Source: Bryobacteraceae bacterium
GTDB taxonomy: Bacteria > Acidobacteriota > Terriglobia > Bryobacterales > Bryobacteraceae
DNA: 44,086 nt
Assembly (NCBI GenBank): GCA_025928545.1
Contig: JAICJH010000058.1
Location: forward strand, 1 to 44,086
Direction: 5' to 3'
Made by a program: the position numbers and the translations under genes. This document shows positions 23,238 through 32,600 of this stretch, in pieces. Positions within the stretch are counted from its first letter, which is position 1. Each line of letters begins with the position of its first letter. The notes beneath the pieces were generated by a model. The model was not told the DNA's origin. It saw only the letters and a program-made list of their open reading frames with translations, and made no database searches.

Positions 23238-24749
23238 TTAGTGTTCAAGCGCGGCAAGCCCGCCGGCAGCCGGGCCGTTTAGAACTTTCCCGTGCGGATC
23301 GAAACGCGAGCCGTGGCAGGGACAATCCCAGGTTTTTTCCGTTGAGTTCCACTCCACGATGCAGCCGAGGTGGGGACAAACGGCAGAATGTTTGTCAATC
23401 TGCCCGTTGCTGTCCCGATAGACAGCTATTTTCTTCAGGCCGTCTCTGATAACTGCTCCGGAGCAGCGCGCTATCTCACGAACCGAATCCACATCTCCGC
23501 CGGTTACAAAGTCCGTATACTGGGCAGCGACGTTCGCGTTCTCTTTCACAAATTCCGAAGCGGCTTTGAGTGAAACACGCGACGGATCGTAAAGCGATTC
23601 CCAGTCATTTTTGCGTCCCTGAATCAAATCGCAAACGAGAAGGCCACCGATGGTCCCGTGAGTCATGCCGTTGCCGGAATCCCCGGTGACGATGTAAGTG
23701 TTCTCGTTCCCCGGGTTGCGGCCAATAAAAGCGAGCCCATCGACCGGCTCCATGACCTGCCCCGACCAGTGGAATTCCACCTCTCCGGCTGTCGGGAACC
23801 GCGCGCGCGTCCAGGCTTCGAGCCGATCGAATCTTTCATCCGCGTCATCCGCCTGCCCGGTCTTGTGATCTTCGCCGCCCACGATCAGGACATCATGCCT
23901 TCCCATATTCTGAAGGCGCACGTAGTGATAAGGATCAGGGGTATCCCAATAGAGTGCTTTGGCGACGGAGCCTTTCGGGACTCTTAAGCCGATGACGAAG
24001 GTGCGATAGGCGGCCTGTTTGGTATGGATGGTGACCCAGTCATTCACCGGCGTATTGGTTGCGACCACGGTTGCCTGGGCGAACACCTTTCCTTTGTCGG
24101 TCCCGATCTCACAGGTGGGCCCGTCTTTGAATTCGTTCGCGTGAGTGTTGTTGAAGATCTTGCCGCCGGCTTTTTCAAATGCCTGCGCGATGCCTTCCAA
24201 ATACTTCAACGGATGAAACTGCGCCTGACGGGGGAAGTGCAGGGCGGGTCCGGTATCGAAGTCGAGCGGAGCACGGGCGACGCGCTCCACATCTTTCAAG
24301 CCGGCGCGGTGAACGGCTTCGAGTTCCTTTTGGAGCACGTCCACGGGATCGCCGGGCGGTACGAAGAGGTAGCCGGATAATCTTTCGAACTCGCAGTCGA
24401 TCTTTTCCTGTGCAGCGATGGATTCGATGCGGTCGATTGCGGCCGTGTGACTTTGGGCAGCGAGGCGAGCGCCTTTTTCGCCATGCAGGCTTTCGAGCTC
24501 AAAGTAACGATCATCGAGGGCATTAACGAGATGGGCCGTGGTCCGCGAGGTCTCGCCACTGCCGATTTTTCCGTCATCGAGAACAACAACGGCGCGGCCC
24601 TCTTTGGCGAGGAGGTAGGCGGCCGTCAGACCGGCAATGCCGGCTCCCACTATGCAAACGTCGGTGGTCACGTCCTTCGTCAGCGAAGGGCGCCCTGCAA
24701 TATCCGACGATGCCATCCAGACAGAAGTAGTGGATCCCGATCCCTTCAT
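23238..24749 (-). CDS. FAD-dependent oxidoreductase with C-terminal Rieske [2Fe-2S] domain
   Basis: About 503 aa from ATG 24749. The N-terminal DAO/FAD fold begins TDVCIVGAGIAGLTAAYLLAKEG (G-x-G-x-x-G dinucleotide motif), and the substrate domain occupies the middle. The C-terminal Rieske domain (about 420-495) has CPHLGC and CPCHG, the C-x-H-x-x-C ... C-x-x-H pattern that binds a [2Fe-2S] cluster. Such fusions are annotated as FAD-dependent oxidoreductases with a Rieske tail. Substrates are generally unproven. A longer start at 24818 would add 23 unconserved residues. The stop of the histidine kinase is 69 bases upstream. Confidence 0.88.
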   Translation of the reverse strand: MKGSGSTTSVWMASSDIAGRPSLTKDVTTDVCIVGAGIAGLTAAYLLAKEGRAVVVLDDGKIGSGETSRTTAHLVNALDDRYFELESLHGEKGARLAAQSHTAAIDRIESIAAQEKIDCEFERLSGYLFVPPGDPVDVLQKELEAVHRAGLKDVERVARAPLDFDTGPALHFPRQAQFHPLKYLEGIAQAFEKAGGKIFNNTHANEFKDGPTCEIGTDKGKVFAQATVVATNTPVNDWVTIHTKQAAYRTFVIGLRVPKGSVAKALYWDTPDPYHYVRLQNMGRHDVLIVGGEDHKTGQADDADERFDRLEAWTRARFPTAGEVEFHWSGQVMEPVDGLAFIGRNPGNENTYIVTGDSGNGMTHGTIGGLLVCDLIQGRKNDWESLYDPSRVSLKAASEFVKENANVAAQYTDFVTGGDVDSVREIARCSGAVIRDGLKKIAVYRDSNGQIDKHSAVCPHLGCIVEWNSTEKTWDCPCHGSRFDPHGKVLNGPAAGGLAALEH

Positions 24750-24818
24750 GTATGTTCGAAGCCCCTGTTGAGCGGGAGCACACGAGTGGCCATTCCAGGA
24801 GGTGGCCGGGAATTCCAA

Positions 24819-26678
24819 CTATTCGTTTTGTAACGGAAGAGAGAAAAAGAACTCTGAACCCTCGCCCTGCTGCGAACTGACCCAAAAACGGCCTCCGTGG
24901 CGCTCGATTATTTTGGTGCAGATCGCCAACCCCAAGCCGGTACCAGGGATCTCTCTGCCGTGGAGACGTTTAAACAGCTGGAAAATGAGTGTCTGGTACT
25001 CGGGCCGGATGCCCATGCCGTTATCGCGCACGCTGAAGATCCACTCGTAGTCGTCCTTGCGGGCTCGTATATGCACGCGAGGCGCTGCCTGGGAACGATA
25101 TTTAATGGCATTGCTCACCAGGTTCTGGAAAACCTGCACCATCTGCCCGTCATTGGCCAGAACGGCCGGCAGGTCATCGCTCGTTACCACCGCATCAGCT
25201 TCGGTTATCGCGATTTTCAAACTGTCGAGCGCTCGTCTTAGCGCGTCATTGGTATCCACAAGCGCCGGCGATTTTTCCAGGCCGCCTATCTGGCTATACG
25301 CGAGCAGATCGTTCAAAAGCATATCCATGCGCAGAGCGCCTTCGACGATGAACTTCAGTGAAGTCCTGGTATCGTCTCTGGTGTCGGCACCTAATTGCCG
25401 AAGAAGAAGTTGCGAGAAATTCACCACGTTTCGCAAGGGTTCGCGTAAATCATGCGCCGCAGCATAGGCGAACTGATTCAAATCCTCATTGGCACGGCGC
25501 AGTTCCACCGCCCGGGACTGGCGCTCTTTCTCGTCGGCACGACGCTTCGTCACATCGCGAAAGACGAGGACCACGCCCAATATTTCATCGGACCCTACGC
25601 GAATGGGGGCGCCGCTATCGTCGATTGAGCGCTCGTGACCATCTTTCGTAATGAGAAGGGTATGGTTTGCAAGGCCGACGATTATCCCCTCTCTCAGGAC
25701 TTTGGTGGCGGGGTTTTCAACTGTCTGCCGAGAGTCCTCGTTGATTATTTTGAAAACCTCCTCCAGCGGCCGGCCGACAGCTTCGGAGTTCTGCCATCCG
25801 GTCAATTGTTCGGCGACGGGATTCAAACAGGCGACCCGGCCGAGATTGTCGGTGGTGATGATGCCGTCTCCTATGCTGTTGAATGTCACACGGAGGCGTT
25901 CTCTTTCTTCGGCTAATTCCGACCGCGAACGCAGTTGTTCGGTGATGTCACGAGCGATCTTGGAGGCGCCAATGACCTTCCCCTGTTCGTCGTGGATAGG
26001 CGAAACGGTAAGGGATATGTCGACTAATCGTCCACCTTTGGCCTGGCGCACGGTTTCATAGTGCTCAAGTCGCTCGCCACGTTTGATACGGTCCAGGATT
26101 CGCGGCATTTCGTCAACGCGATCGGGAGCGGCAATGATGACAATGGGTTTGCCGATCATCTCTTCGGCCGTATAGCCGAATATCCGCTCCGCGCCCTTGT
26201 TCCAACTGGTCACGATGCCGTTGATGTCTTTGCTGATGATCGCGTCGTCGGAGAATTCCACGATTGCGGCAAGGAGCCGTTGTGTCAGTTCGGCCTTGCG
26301 GCGGGCAGTGATGTCCCTGAAGACGAGCACTGCCCCCTGCACTACGCCATCCTCACCGCGAATGGGAGCGACGCTGTTATCGATCGGGACTTCGGCTCCA
26401 TCGTGGGCGATCAAAACCGTATGGTTTGCGAGACCAACAGTAGCTCCCTCCAGCAAGACTTTGGCGAGCGGACTTTCCACTCTGCTACGAGTCAATTCGT
26501 TTTGAATTCGAAAGATCTCGTCGACGTGTTTGCCCCTGATGTCGTCTTCCGCAGCCCGAAGCACTGACAGAGCTACTTTGTTGACGAAGACAATGCGGCC
26601 TTCGGCATCGGTGGAAATGACCGCATCGCCGATGCTGGCGAGAGCTGTTCTAAGGTATTCTTCCAATTGTTTCGCCAT
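24819..26678 (-). CDS. Cytoplasmic multi-PAS sensor histidine kinase
   Basis: A 619-aa protein with three PAS domains (approximately residues 10-128, 133-255 and 260-385), each with the PAS-PAC tail V-L-V-F-R-D-I/V-T. A HisKA domain follows with the phosphoacceptor H in AYAAAHDLREPL (about residue 410). The HATPase_c domain has the N-box QNLVSNAIKYR, the G1 box D-N-G-M-G-I and the G2 box G-T-G-L-G-L. No transmembrane segment is apparent, so it is a soluble sensor. The H-box type resembles phytochrome-like kinases. No cognate response regulator is adjacent, although the Fis-type regulator at the start of the window is far away. It is followed by the FAD/Rieske gene on the same strand, possibly in one transcript. 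Confidence 0.9.
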   Translation of the reverse strand: MAKQLEEYLRTALASIGDAVISTDAEGRIVFVNKVALSVLRAAEDDIRGKHVDEIFRIQNELTRSRVESPLAKVLLEGATVGLANHTVLIAHDGAEVPIDNSVAPIRGEDGVVQGAVLVFRDITARRKAELTQRLLAAIVEFSDDAIISKDINGIVTSWNKGAERIFGYTAEEMIGKPIVIIAAPDRVDEMPRILDRIKRGERLEHYETVRQAKGGRLVDISLTVSPIHDEQGKVIGASKIARDITEQLRSRSELAEERERLRVTFNSIGDGIITTDNLGRVACLNPVAEQLTGWQNSEAVGRPLEEVFKIINEDSRQTVENPATKVLREGIIVGLANHTLLITKDGHERSIDDSGAPIRVGSDEILGVVLVFRDVTKRRADEKERQSRAVELRRANEDLNQFAYAAAHDLREPLRNVVNFSQLLLRQLGADTRDDTRTSLKFIVEGALRMDMLLNDLLAYSQIGGLEKSPALVDTNDALRRALDSLKIAITEADAVVTSDDLPAVLANDGQMVQVFQNLVSNAIKYRSQAAPRVHIRARKDDYEWIFSVRDNGMGIRPEYQTLIFQLFKRLHGREIPGTGLGLAICTKIIERHGGRFWVSSQQGEGSEFFFSLPLQNE

Positions 26679-26881
26679 TGTGAGCTTCTGCTTTCAGAAC
26701 GCAAACATGAGGCGCGAGGCTCTCCGGATCAACTCCCTCACGCTGCCGGATCCTGCGTGATCTTAATCACACACCAAAGTGAGCACGCAGAAGGCCAAAA
26801 TCAATCAATGGATATATTGTTTATACATCATATCTGTTGCACGATGAAAGTGCGGCCATGCACGGGGAAAACAAATGCGGA

Positions 26882-26913
26882 ATGGCCGCCGATGCACGCC
26901 GATTCACGCCGAT
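26882..26913 (+). repeat. 32-bp interspersed repeat, copy g
   Basis: Consensus copy in the ~400-base gap between the histidine kinase and the broken hicB. It is preceded by GGGGAAAACAAATGCGGA and followed by GGGAG and a T-run. The neighbouring bases (26790-26840) are AT-rich and may hold the kinase promoter, but I could not fix a -35/-10 pair. Confidence 0.9.
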
Positions 26914-26947
26914 GGGAGTTTTTTGATTAAAATTTTATGGGGTGCGT

Positions 26948-27083
26948 ATGACGACCGAAACTCAGGCAAAGCTGGCTGATCTTGCGGTCCGAACCGGTGA
27001 TTAGCAGCGTTGCCGCTGATGGTCGCGGGGGGACCACATCGTACGGCAGTTCAGCTATTGTAGAGAGCCGGGAATGAGGAAAT
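26948..27083 (+). pseudogene. Possible toxin-antitoxin remnants upstream of hicB
   Basis: There is no intact gene here. ATG 26948 opens 18 codons, MTTETQAKLADLAVRTGD, then TAG. This looks like the start of a ribbon-helix-helix or CopG-like antitoxin. From 26997 another frame reads VISSVAADG. A shifted frame from 27020 reads WSRGDHIVRQFSY, reminiscent of the HicA DGW...GSHRQF signature. This would fit a decayed hicA in front of hicB. The resemblance is short and only suggestive. Confidence 0.25.
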
Positions 27084-27512
27084 ATGCCGCGCTACCCCGT
27101 TGTCTTAGAGCCTGACCGGAACAACACGACCCTCGTGACTTTTCCGGACGTTCCCGAGGCGGTTACGTTCGGAAACGATGAGGCGGACGCTCTCAGCCGC
27201 GCGGCAGGAGCGCTCGAAAGCGCGCTGATGTTCTATATTGCCGATCGGCGTCCAACGCCACTGCCGTCCCGAGTCAGAAAAAAGAAATGAGCGGTAAAAG
27301 TGTCCACTCTCTCGGGAGCTAAAATCGCACTCTCCGATGCGATGATTGCCCGGCGCGTCAGGAAGTCGGAGCTTGCCAGAAGGCTCGGAGTTCATATGCC
27401 GCAGGTTGATCGATTGCTTGACCTCAATTACTCCTCAAAAATAGAGCAACTGGAAGCGGCGCTCGCCGCAGTGGGCGAGGAAATTGAAATCGGAATCCGC
27501 GACGCCGCTTAG
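27084..27512 (+). pseudogene. hicB: HicB-like antitoxin gene interrupted by an in-frame TGA
   Basis: Two frames in the same reading phase, 27084-27290 and 27300-27512, are separated by TGA 27288-27290. The first has the HicB partial RNase-H-like fold (VVLEPDRNNTTLVTFPDVPEAVTFGNDEADAL in essence). The second, after three codons, is the helix-turn-helix tail (LARRLGVHMPQVDRLLD). Together they form one normal HicB of about 140 residues. GTG 27300 could serve as an internal restart, so the two halves might be made separately, or the gene is dead. ATG 27084 has a good GAGGA ribosome-binding site. Known HicB represses its operon and neutralises HicA; no intact hicA is present. Confidence 0.8.
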
Positions 27513-27620
27513 TCAGACGGTCTCTGCGCGTTCACTTCGGACGTGAAAGCGCTATCTGAATTCTGCAATTACGTCGTAAGGATACAGTCGGGAACGGCGA
27601 CTGGCGGGCACGTTGGAATA

Positions 27621-28640
27621 CTAATTCGCTCCACGTCCGCCGGATGGGCCTCGTCCACCTGAGGCTCCCCTGCCTCCCCCGAAGCCGCCGCCGCCGGGCT
27701 GTCCGGTGAGTAAGCCGCGAGAGCGCATCCAGTTCATCAGTAAGGTCGGCCATGCGCTGAGTGCCGGATCGGTCATACCCATGCCCGAGCCGTGAGCTCC
27801 GTTTTCGAACAGATGCATCTCGGCCGGCACGCGCGCTTTTCGCAACGCGAGATAGAACTGTACGCTGTTCTCGACCGCGACCAGATTATCGTTTGTCGTG
27901 TGATAGAGGAAGGTCGGCGGGGTCTGCGCCGTCACCTGAAGTTCGTCGGACAGGTTGTCGAGAGTCTTCTGGTCGGGATTGTCACCCAGCAGATTTCTTC
28001 CGGAATTGGCATAGGCGCCGAGTACGTTCTGCCCCGCGACACTTGCCTGAAACGATATGACCGGGTAACCGAGGATGAGAAAGTCGGGCCTGCTGCCCGC
28101 GCGCTCAATCGCGTCCGCGGCGTCCGGATTGCCGGCATCGAAATGAGTAGCGGCTGTTGCGGCCAGGTGCCCGCCTGCGGAAAAGCCCATCATGCCGATC
28201 CGATCGGGCTGGATGCCGAACTCCGCGGAGCGGGATCGAACGATTCGGATTGCCCTTTGTGCGTCGTTCAATTCGGCGGGGTGATGGTAAGGGGCTAGTC
28301 GATACTTCAGGACAAAGGCGCTTACTCCCATGGCATTGAACCAGTAGGCTTCCTGGCGGCCTTCACCCTCCATCGATAGGTTGCGATAGGCTCCGCCGGG
28401 GGCGATTATTACCGCTGTGCCGCTTCGGCCGGCGCGGTAAAAAGTCAGTTCGGGCTTGTCGGCGTCTGTATCGCCCAGTGCGCCGGGAACTCCGTTGGGC
28501 CAGAGGGGAATGGTTTGGGGGCCGGCGGGGCCTCGTCCTGCTCCGCGTCCACCGCTGGCAGCGAAGGGCTGGTTTGGGGGCGCCTGCGCGTAGAGAGCTA
28601 TGGCCAGTGAAGTTAGTGCCAAGAGTAATGTGCGTTTCAT
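27621..28640 (-). CDS. Secreted alpha/beta hydrolase (acetylxylan esterase / BD-FAE-like)
   Basis: A 339-aa secreted esterase-type hydrolase. ATG 28638-28640 is chosen for its GGGAGGA ribosome-binding site about 10 bases upstream and the signal peptide MKRTLLLALTSLAIALYAQA that follows. Landmarks are an oxyanion-hole-type PGGAYRNLS, nucleophile elbow GFSAGGHLAAT, a D-N-x-V region (TTNDNLVAVE) and the histidine in NGAHGSG. Together they form an alpha/beta-hydrolase Ser-Asp-His set. The protein ends in a glycine-rich tail (GGGGFGGGRGASGGRG). A ~166-bp piece of this gene is duplicated at 40001-40167. Its substrate is probably an ester on plant-derived sugars, as inferred from the family. Confidence 0.88.
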   Translation of the reverse strand: MKRTLLLALTSLAIALYAQAPPNQPFAASGGRGAGRGPAGPQTIPLWPNGVPGALGDTDADKPELTFYRAGRSGTAVIIAPGGAYRNLSMEGEGRQEAYWFNAMGVSAFVLKYRLAPYHHPAELNDAQRAIRIVRSRSAEFGIQPDRIGMMGFSAGGHLAATAATHFDAGNPDAADAIERAGSRPDFLILGYPVISFQASVAGQNVLGAYANSGRNLLGDNPDQKTLDNLSDELQVTAQTPPTFLYHTTNDNLVAVENSVQFYLALRKARVPAEMHLFENGAHGSGMGMTDPALSAWPTLLMNWMRSRGLLTGQPGGGGFGGGRGASGGRGPSGGRGAN

Positions 28641-28734
28641 TTTTTTGAATCCTCCCATTTTCTCGTTCAGCGTGCAAGTCGTCGTGCGCATCGTCAGGAA
28701 ACCGCTCCCTTGCGGTCACGGCTCAGAAAATTCC

Positions 28735-29631
28735 TCAGTTCTCCGACGGTTTCTCCACTGCTTCTATGACGATCGCCTGTACGGGACCTTTTTTCGATTC
28801 CAGCCTGAGACCCATTTGTTCCTGGAGCGCGGTGAAAAGCGACGGACCGGCGGAGTCGGGAGAATTCTGTGGAGCAAATTCGAGATCGAAATCGAAGTCG
28901 CCGGCAAGGCCCGTCGCGTCGAGCACGGGCCGTTGCGCCTCGATCATGAGCATAAGGCAGAGAGAGGACATGGAGATCCTTTTGCCGACGATATGCGCGA
29001 GCCCATTTGGCTCGGTTCGCCGCAGGAGTCTCGGCGGATCATTCGCGTCGGCTAACGAGAGCTTCGGGCCGCGTTTTGCGGCGACCAGTTCAAACAGCGG
29101 GACGTCTTTCGTCCCCACGCGAACCGCAAGTCCGAAACGTTCGACCAAAAGGGAACGGATCATGAGTTCCAGTCCTGGCGCCTCGCCCGCCAGAAACTGC
29201 GCGGTTGTGTAGTCGGGAGAGCTTGCGGGCATGAGCGCCTGAAGCTCGAACCTATCCGATCTGACCCATTCCGGCCCTCCGGAAACCAAACCAGCGAAAC
29301 TGGCATACGAGCATCCGTTGTACTTGTTGAGTCCCCAAGCCCACGTGGTAAGAGCGTACAGGGTAGTTGTAACCACGAAACGATTGTGTTCGACGCGCGG
29401 AAAGCCGCCGTCGCAGCCGGAGCCGAGTCGTACAAGAGCCTCAGCCCTGACTCCCTCCGCGGCCTTTTTTATGGAAGCGACCTCAAATCTTTGCATTTCA
29501 GCCGGCGGCGACGAGATTTGATTCTGAGCGATTGCCGGCAGCGACGCAGCAAAGCACAAAACCGCGAGCACTGCCGGCGCGCTGACGCCTGTGATCGCGG
29601 TTTCGCGTTTCTTAAACGAGGTGGGCCTCAA
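28735..29631 (-). CDS. TIGR03435-family soil-associated secreted protein
   Basis: A 298-aa secreted protein of the TIGR03435 type, a paralogous family found mainly in Solibacter and related Acidobacteriota. Signal-peptide-like residues 15-35 precede FEVASIKKA (the family N-terminal hallmark). LMIRSLLVERFGLAVRVGTKDVPLFELVAAKRGPKL, the L-D-A-T-G-L-A-G-D-F-D-F-D-L block and the LESKKGPVQAIVIEAVEKPSEN end follow. The function is unknown. The start is TTG at 29629-29631, 23 bases after the stop of the receptor gene, so it is probably co-transcribed with it. Confidence 0.85.
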   Translation of the reverse strand: MRPTSFKKRETAITGVSAPAVLAVLCFAASLPAIAQNQISSPPAEMQRFEVASIKKAAEGVRAEALVRLGSGCDGGFPRVEHNRFVVTTTLYALTTWAWGLNKYNGCSYASFAGLVSGGPEWVRSDRFELQALMPASSPDYTTAQFLAGEAPGLELMIRSLLVERFGLAVRVGTKDVPLFELVAAKRGPKLSLADANDPPRLLRRTEPNGLAHIVGKRISMSSLCLMLMIEAQRPVLDATGLAGDFDFDLEFAPQNSPDSAGPSLFTALQEQMGLRLESKKGPVQAIVIEAVEKPSEN

Positions 29632-29654
29632 TTCCAGTCATTGCAACGTCCGCC

Positions 29655-32600
29655 TCAGAACCGGAGGCGAAGCGAAAGGACTGTTTTCCTTGCCGTATTC
29701 TGGGCTGTGCCGATTGTACCGAATGCCGCATTTGTCTGCGCGCCAGTCGTGAAATTGTACGTGAGGGACGAATTGGGATTGCCCGGGTTGAAATGGTTGA
29801 AGGCGTTGAACGCTTCCGCCCGGAATTCCAGAGATCGACTTTCCTTGCCCAGCCGGAATGCCTTGTACGCGCTGAGGTCCCAGTTTTCGAACCCAGGCCC
29901 GTAGGTCAACGTAAGCGGTGTATTGCCGATACCGAATGAGGAGGCTGAGGGAAGAACAAACCCGGGGTTCGTGCTCAACGCACCGCCCGCATTGAACGGA
30001 TACCACAGTCTCGGATCCGCGGTGGAACCATTCGACGCTGGTGTGGCGCCTGACGGGAGCCAAAGGTTGCCGTTCATCTGGCAGCGAAGCCCGGGATTAT
30101 CGGTAGGCGTGCCGTACCAGTAACCGATTGGCTGGCCGGTAACGGCGCAGCCGACAGTGATTGGCGTGCCCACGAATAACGCCCCGATACCGTTGACGTT
30201 CCAGCCGTCCAGAACCGCCCTGGCAATGACGTTCTTCTTCAGCAGACTGCTGCCATCCGGAAGCTTGTAACCGAAGTTGATATTCACAGTGTGGGGCCGA
30301 TTGGTGACGTTCTTCGTCAGGTTGTCCGGCAGATACTGATTGTGGCTGAAAATGATGGTTTTGGACCACGTGTAGTTTGTGCCGAACTGCAGACGGCGGC
30401 CAAAACGCCTGTTGATCTGGACCTGGAGTGAATTGTAATTCGATTCTCCAATCTGAGTCCAGGTGTTGATCTGGCCATAGTTATAACGCCCTGCCAGCGC
30501 GCGAATGAGGTTGGCGGAATAAAACGCGGCCGTGCCTCCGTTGGCGCTCGTCGGGTCCAGGTACTTCTGAACGGGGCCGCCGGAAGGCGTCCAGTCGGTG
30601 TAGGGCGCGACGGCATTGAAATCGTTTGCCGAGCCAAATTGATGATGAGCCACGTTTGCGGCATAAGCCGCATCGAGGATGATCCCCTTGCCCAGATCCC
30701 GCTGTATACCGAAACTCCAGTCATACGTGACTGGGTTCTTCAGATCCCGGGACCCACCGTTAACATTCTGAGGACTAATGAAACCCTGCGAATTCAGAAG
30801 ATTCGCAATCGTAGTGTTGAAGAAGATGGGCGACTGAAATGACGGGGGCGCGACCATGGGCCCGTTGCCGGATCCACCCGCGGCCAGCTGGTCCGAACCA
30901 TATGGGCGACTAAAGAAGATGCCAAATCCTCCGCGAACGGCTGTCTTGCCATTCCCGAAGACATCCCAGGCGAAACCGACGCGCGGGCTGACGGCAATTG
31001 GAGGCGTGTGAAAAAAGCTCGAATCGTACACGACCATGCCGGAATATGGATTGCCGGTGGAGGGATAGGATGCGGGATCGAAGGAAGTGGCTCTTGGAAA
31101 CGCATACGTCGCCTTCGTTACCGGATTCAGCGCGACTTTGGCGCCATTGACAATCGCGGGGAAAAGGAGTTGACCCGCATTAGCCTGATTATAAGTTTCC
31201 GCGGAAAAGAGACTCAGCTGGGCCCCTTGTTCAAGCGTAGGCTGTATGCGCTGAAAGCGAACGCCGGCGTCTACAGTTAAACGGCGACTTGCCTTCCAGG
31301 TATCCTGGGCAAACCACTCGGGCTGGTCGTAGGCGGAATAGTACATCACCTTCTTATTGTCCTGACCGTAGGCCTGGACCACTCCAGTCAACATGTTGGA
31401 GAACGCGTATCCGGTGTCATTGGGATTGGCGGAATCAGAGCCAAACCAGTAAGTGCCGGCCGCATTGTAAGTGGAGTAGACGGCGGCCTGCTTGCGGTTG
31501 TGCTCCCAATAAACGCCAAACTTCATATTGTGATGGCCTTTAATCCAAGTAAGGGTATCGGAGAAATCCTGCGTGGTGTCATCCGCAACGAAGGGAAACC
31601 GGCTGTCGAATCCGAAGGAGGGCGGCGCGGTAACCGCCTGGCCCGCCGCCTGGGGCTGATTTGTTCCAAAGTTCAGGAGCGGAAGAAGATTCAGATTGTT
31701 TCCGTTGAAAAAATTGGGCAGAGCCAGCGCCTGACCATTTGCGCCCTTCAGTGGCAATTGGTTGGCGGCAAACAGTGCCTGATCCTTGACGTTGACGTGG
31801 AACCGGTAAAGATTCACGCCCCACGTGGACTCGTTAACCAGGGTTGGCGTGAAGGTATGGATAACGGTTCCGACCACGCCCCTGGCCGGATAATCGAGGC
31901 CCGTCAGCAACTGCCCCCAGTTCGCACCCGTGGCCCCGAGAATGGAACCGAAGCCGTCGCTTCCGTAGTAATCGAAGATCAAACGGGCGTAGGCCGTCGT
32001 CTTCGGATTGATGTTGTAGTCGACGCGAGCGATCCGGTCTCTTCGCGGGTTGTCGATCACGTACTGAGATTGAAAATTGTACCCGCGTTGACCTGTCGGG
32101 TCGGTTGTATTGGGCTGCGGGAACAGATTCATCATAGCGGCACCAACCGGACTGATAACGCTCTGGGGAATGACATTGCCCGAATAGGGCTGGCCGGAGG
32201 AGTTTTTTACAGGAATCAGAACACCCGTGCTCGTCGTCGTTTTGGAGTAGTCGCCGGCCCTTTCCAGCGCTGTCGGCATCGTCAAGTGATTCACCGCCCC
32301 GGTGGAAGTATTGAACAACTCGTCTTCCGAGAAGAAGAAGAACAGTTTGGTCCGGCTTTTATTAAAGCCCGTACCAGGGATGAGAACCGGACCGCCAATG
32401 GTCCCGCCCGGGTTCTGATACCTGTAGCGTCCTTTTGGATTGCCCAGTTTATTGTTGAACCATTCATTGGCATTGAACTGCTCGTGACGCAGATAGTAGT
32501 ATCCAGTCCCATGAAACTGCGCGGTTCCGTTTTTGATCGATACATTCATCTGGCCGCCGCTTCGGGAACCGTAGGCCGCCGTGTAATTGGTGACCATGAC

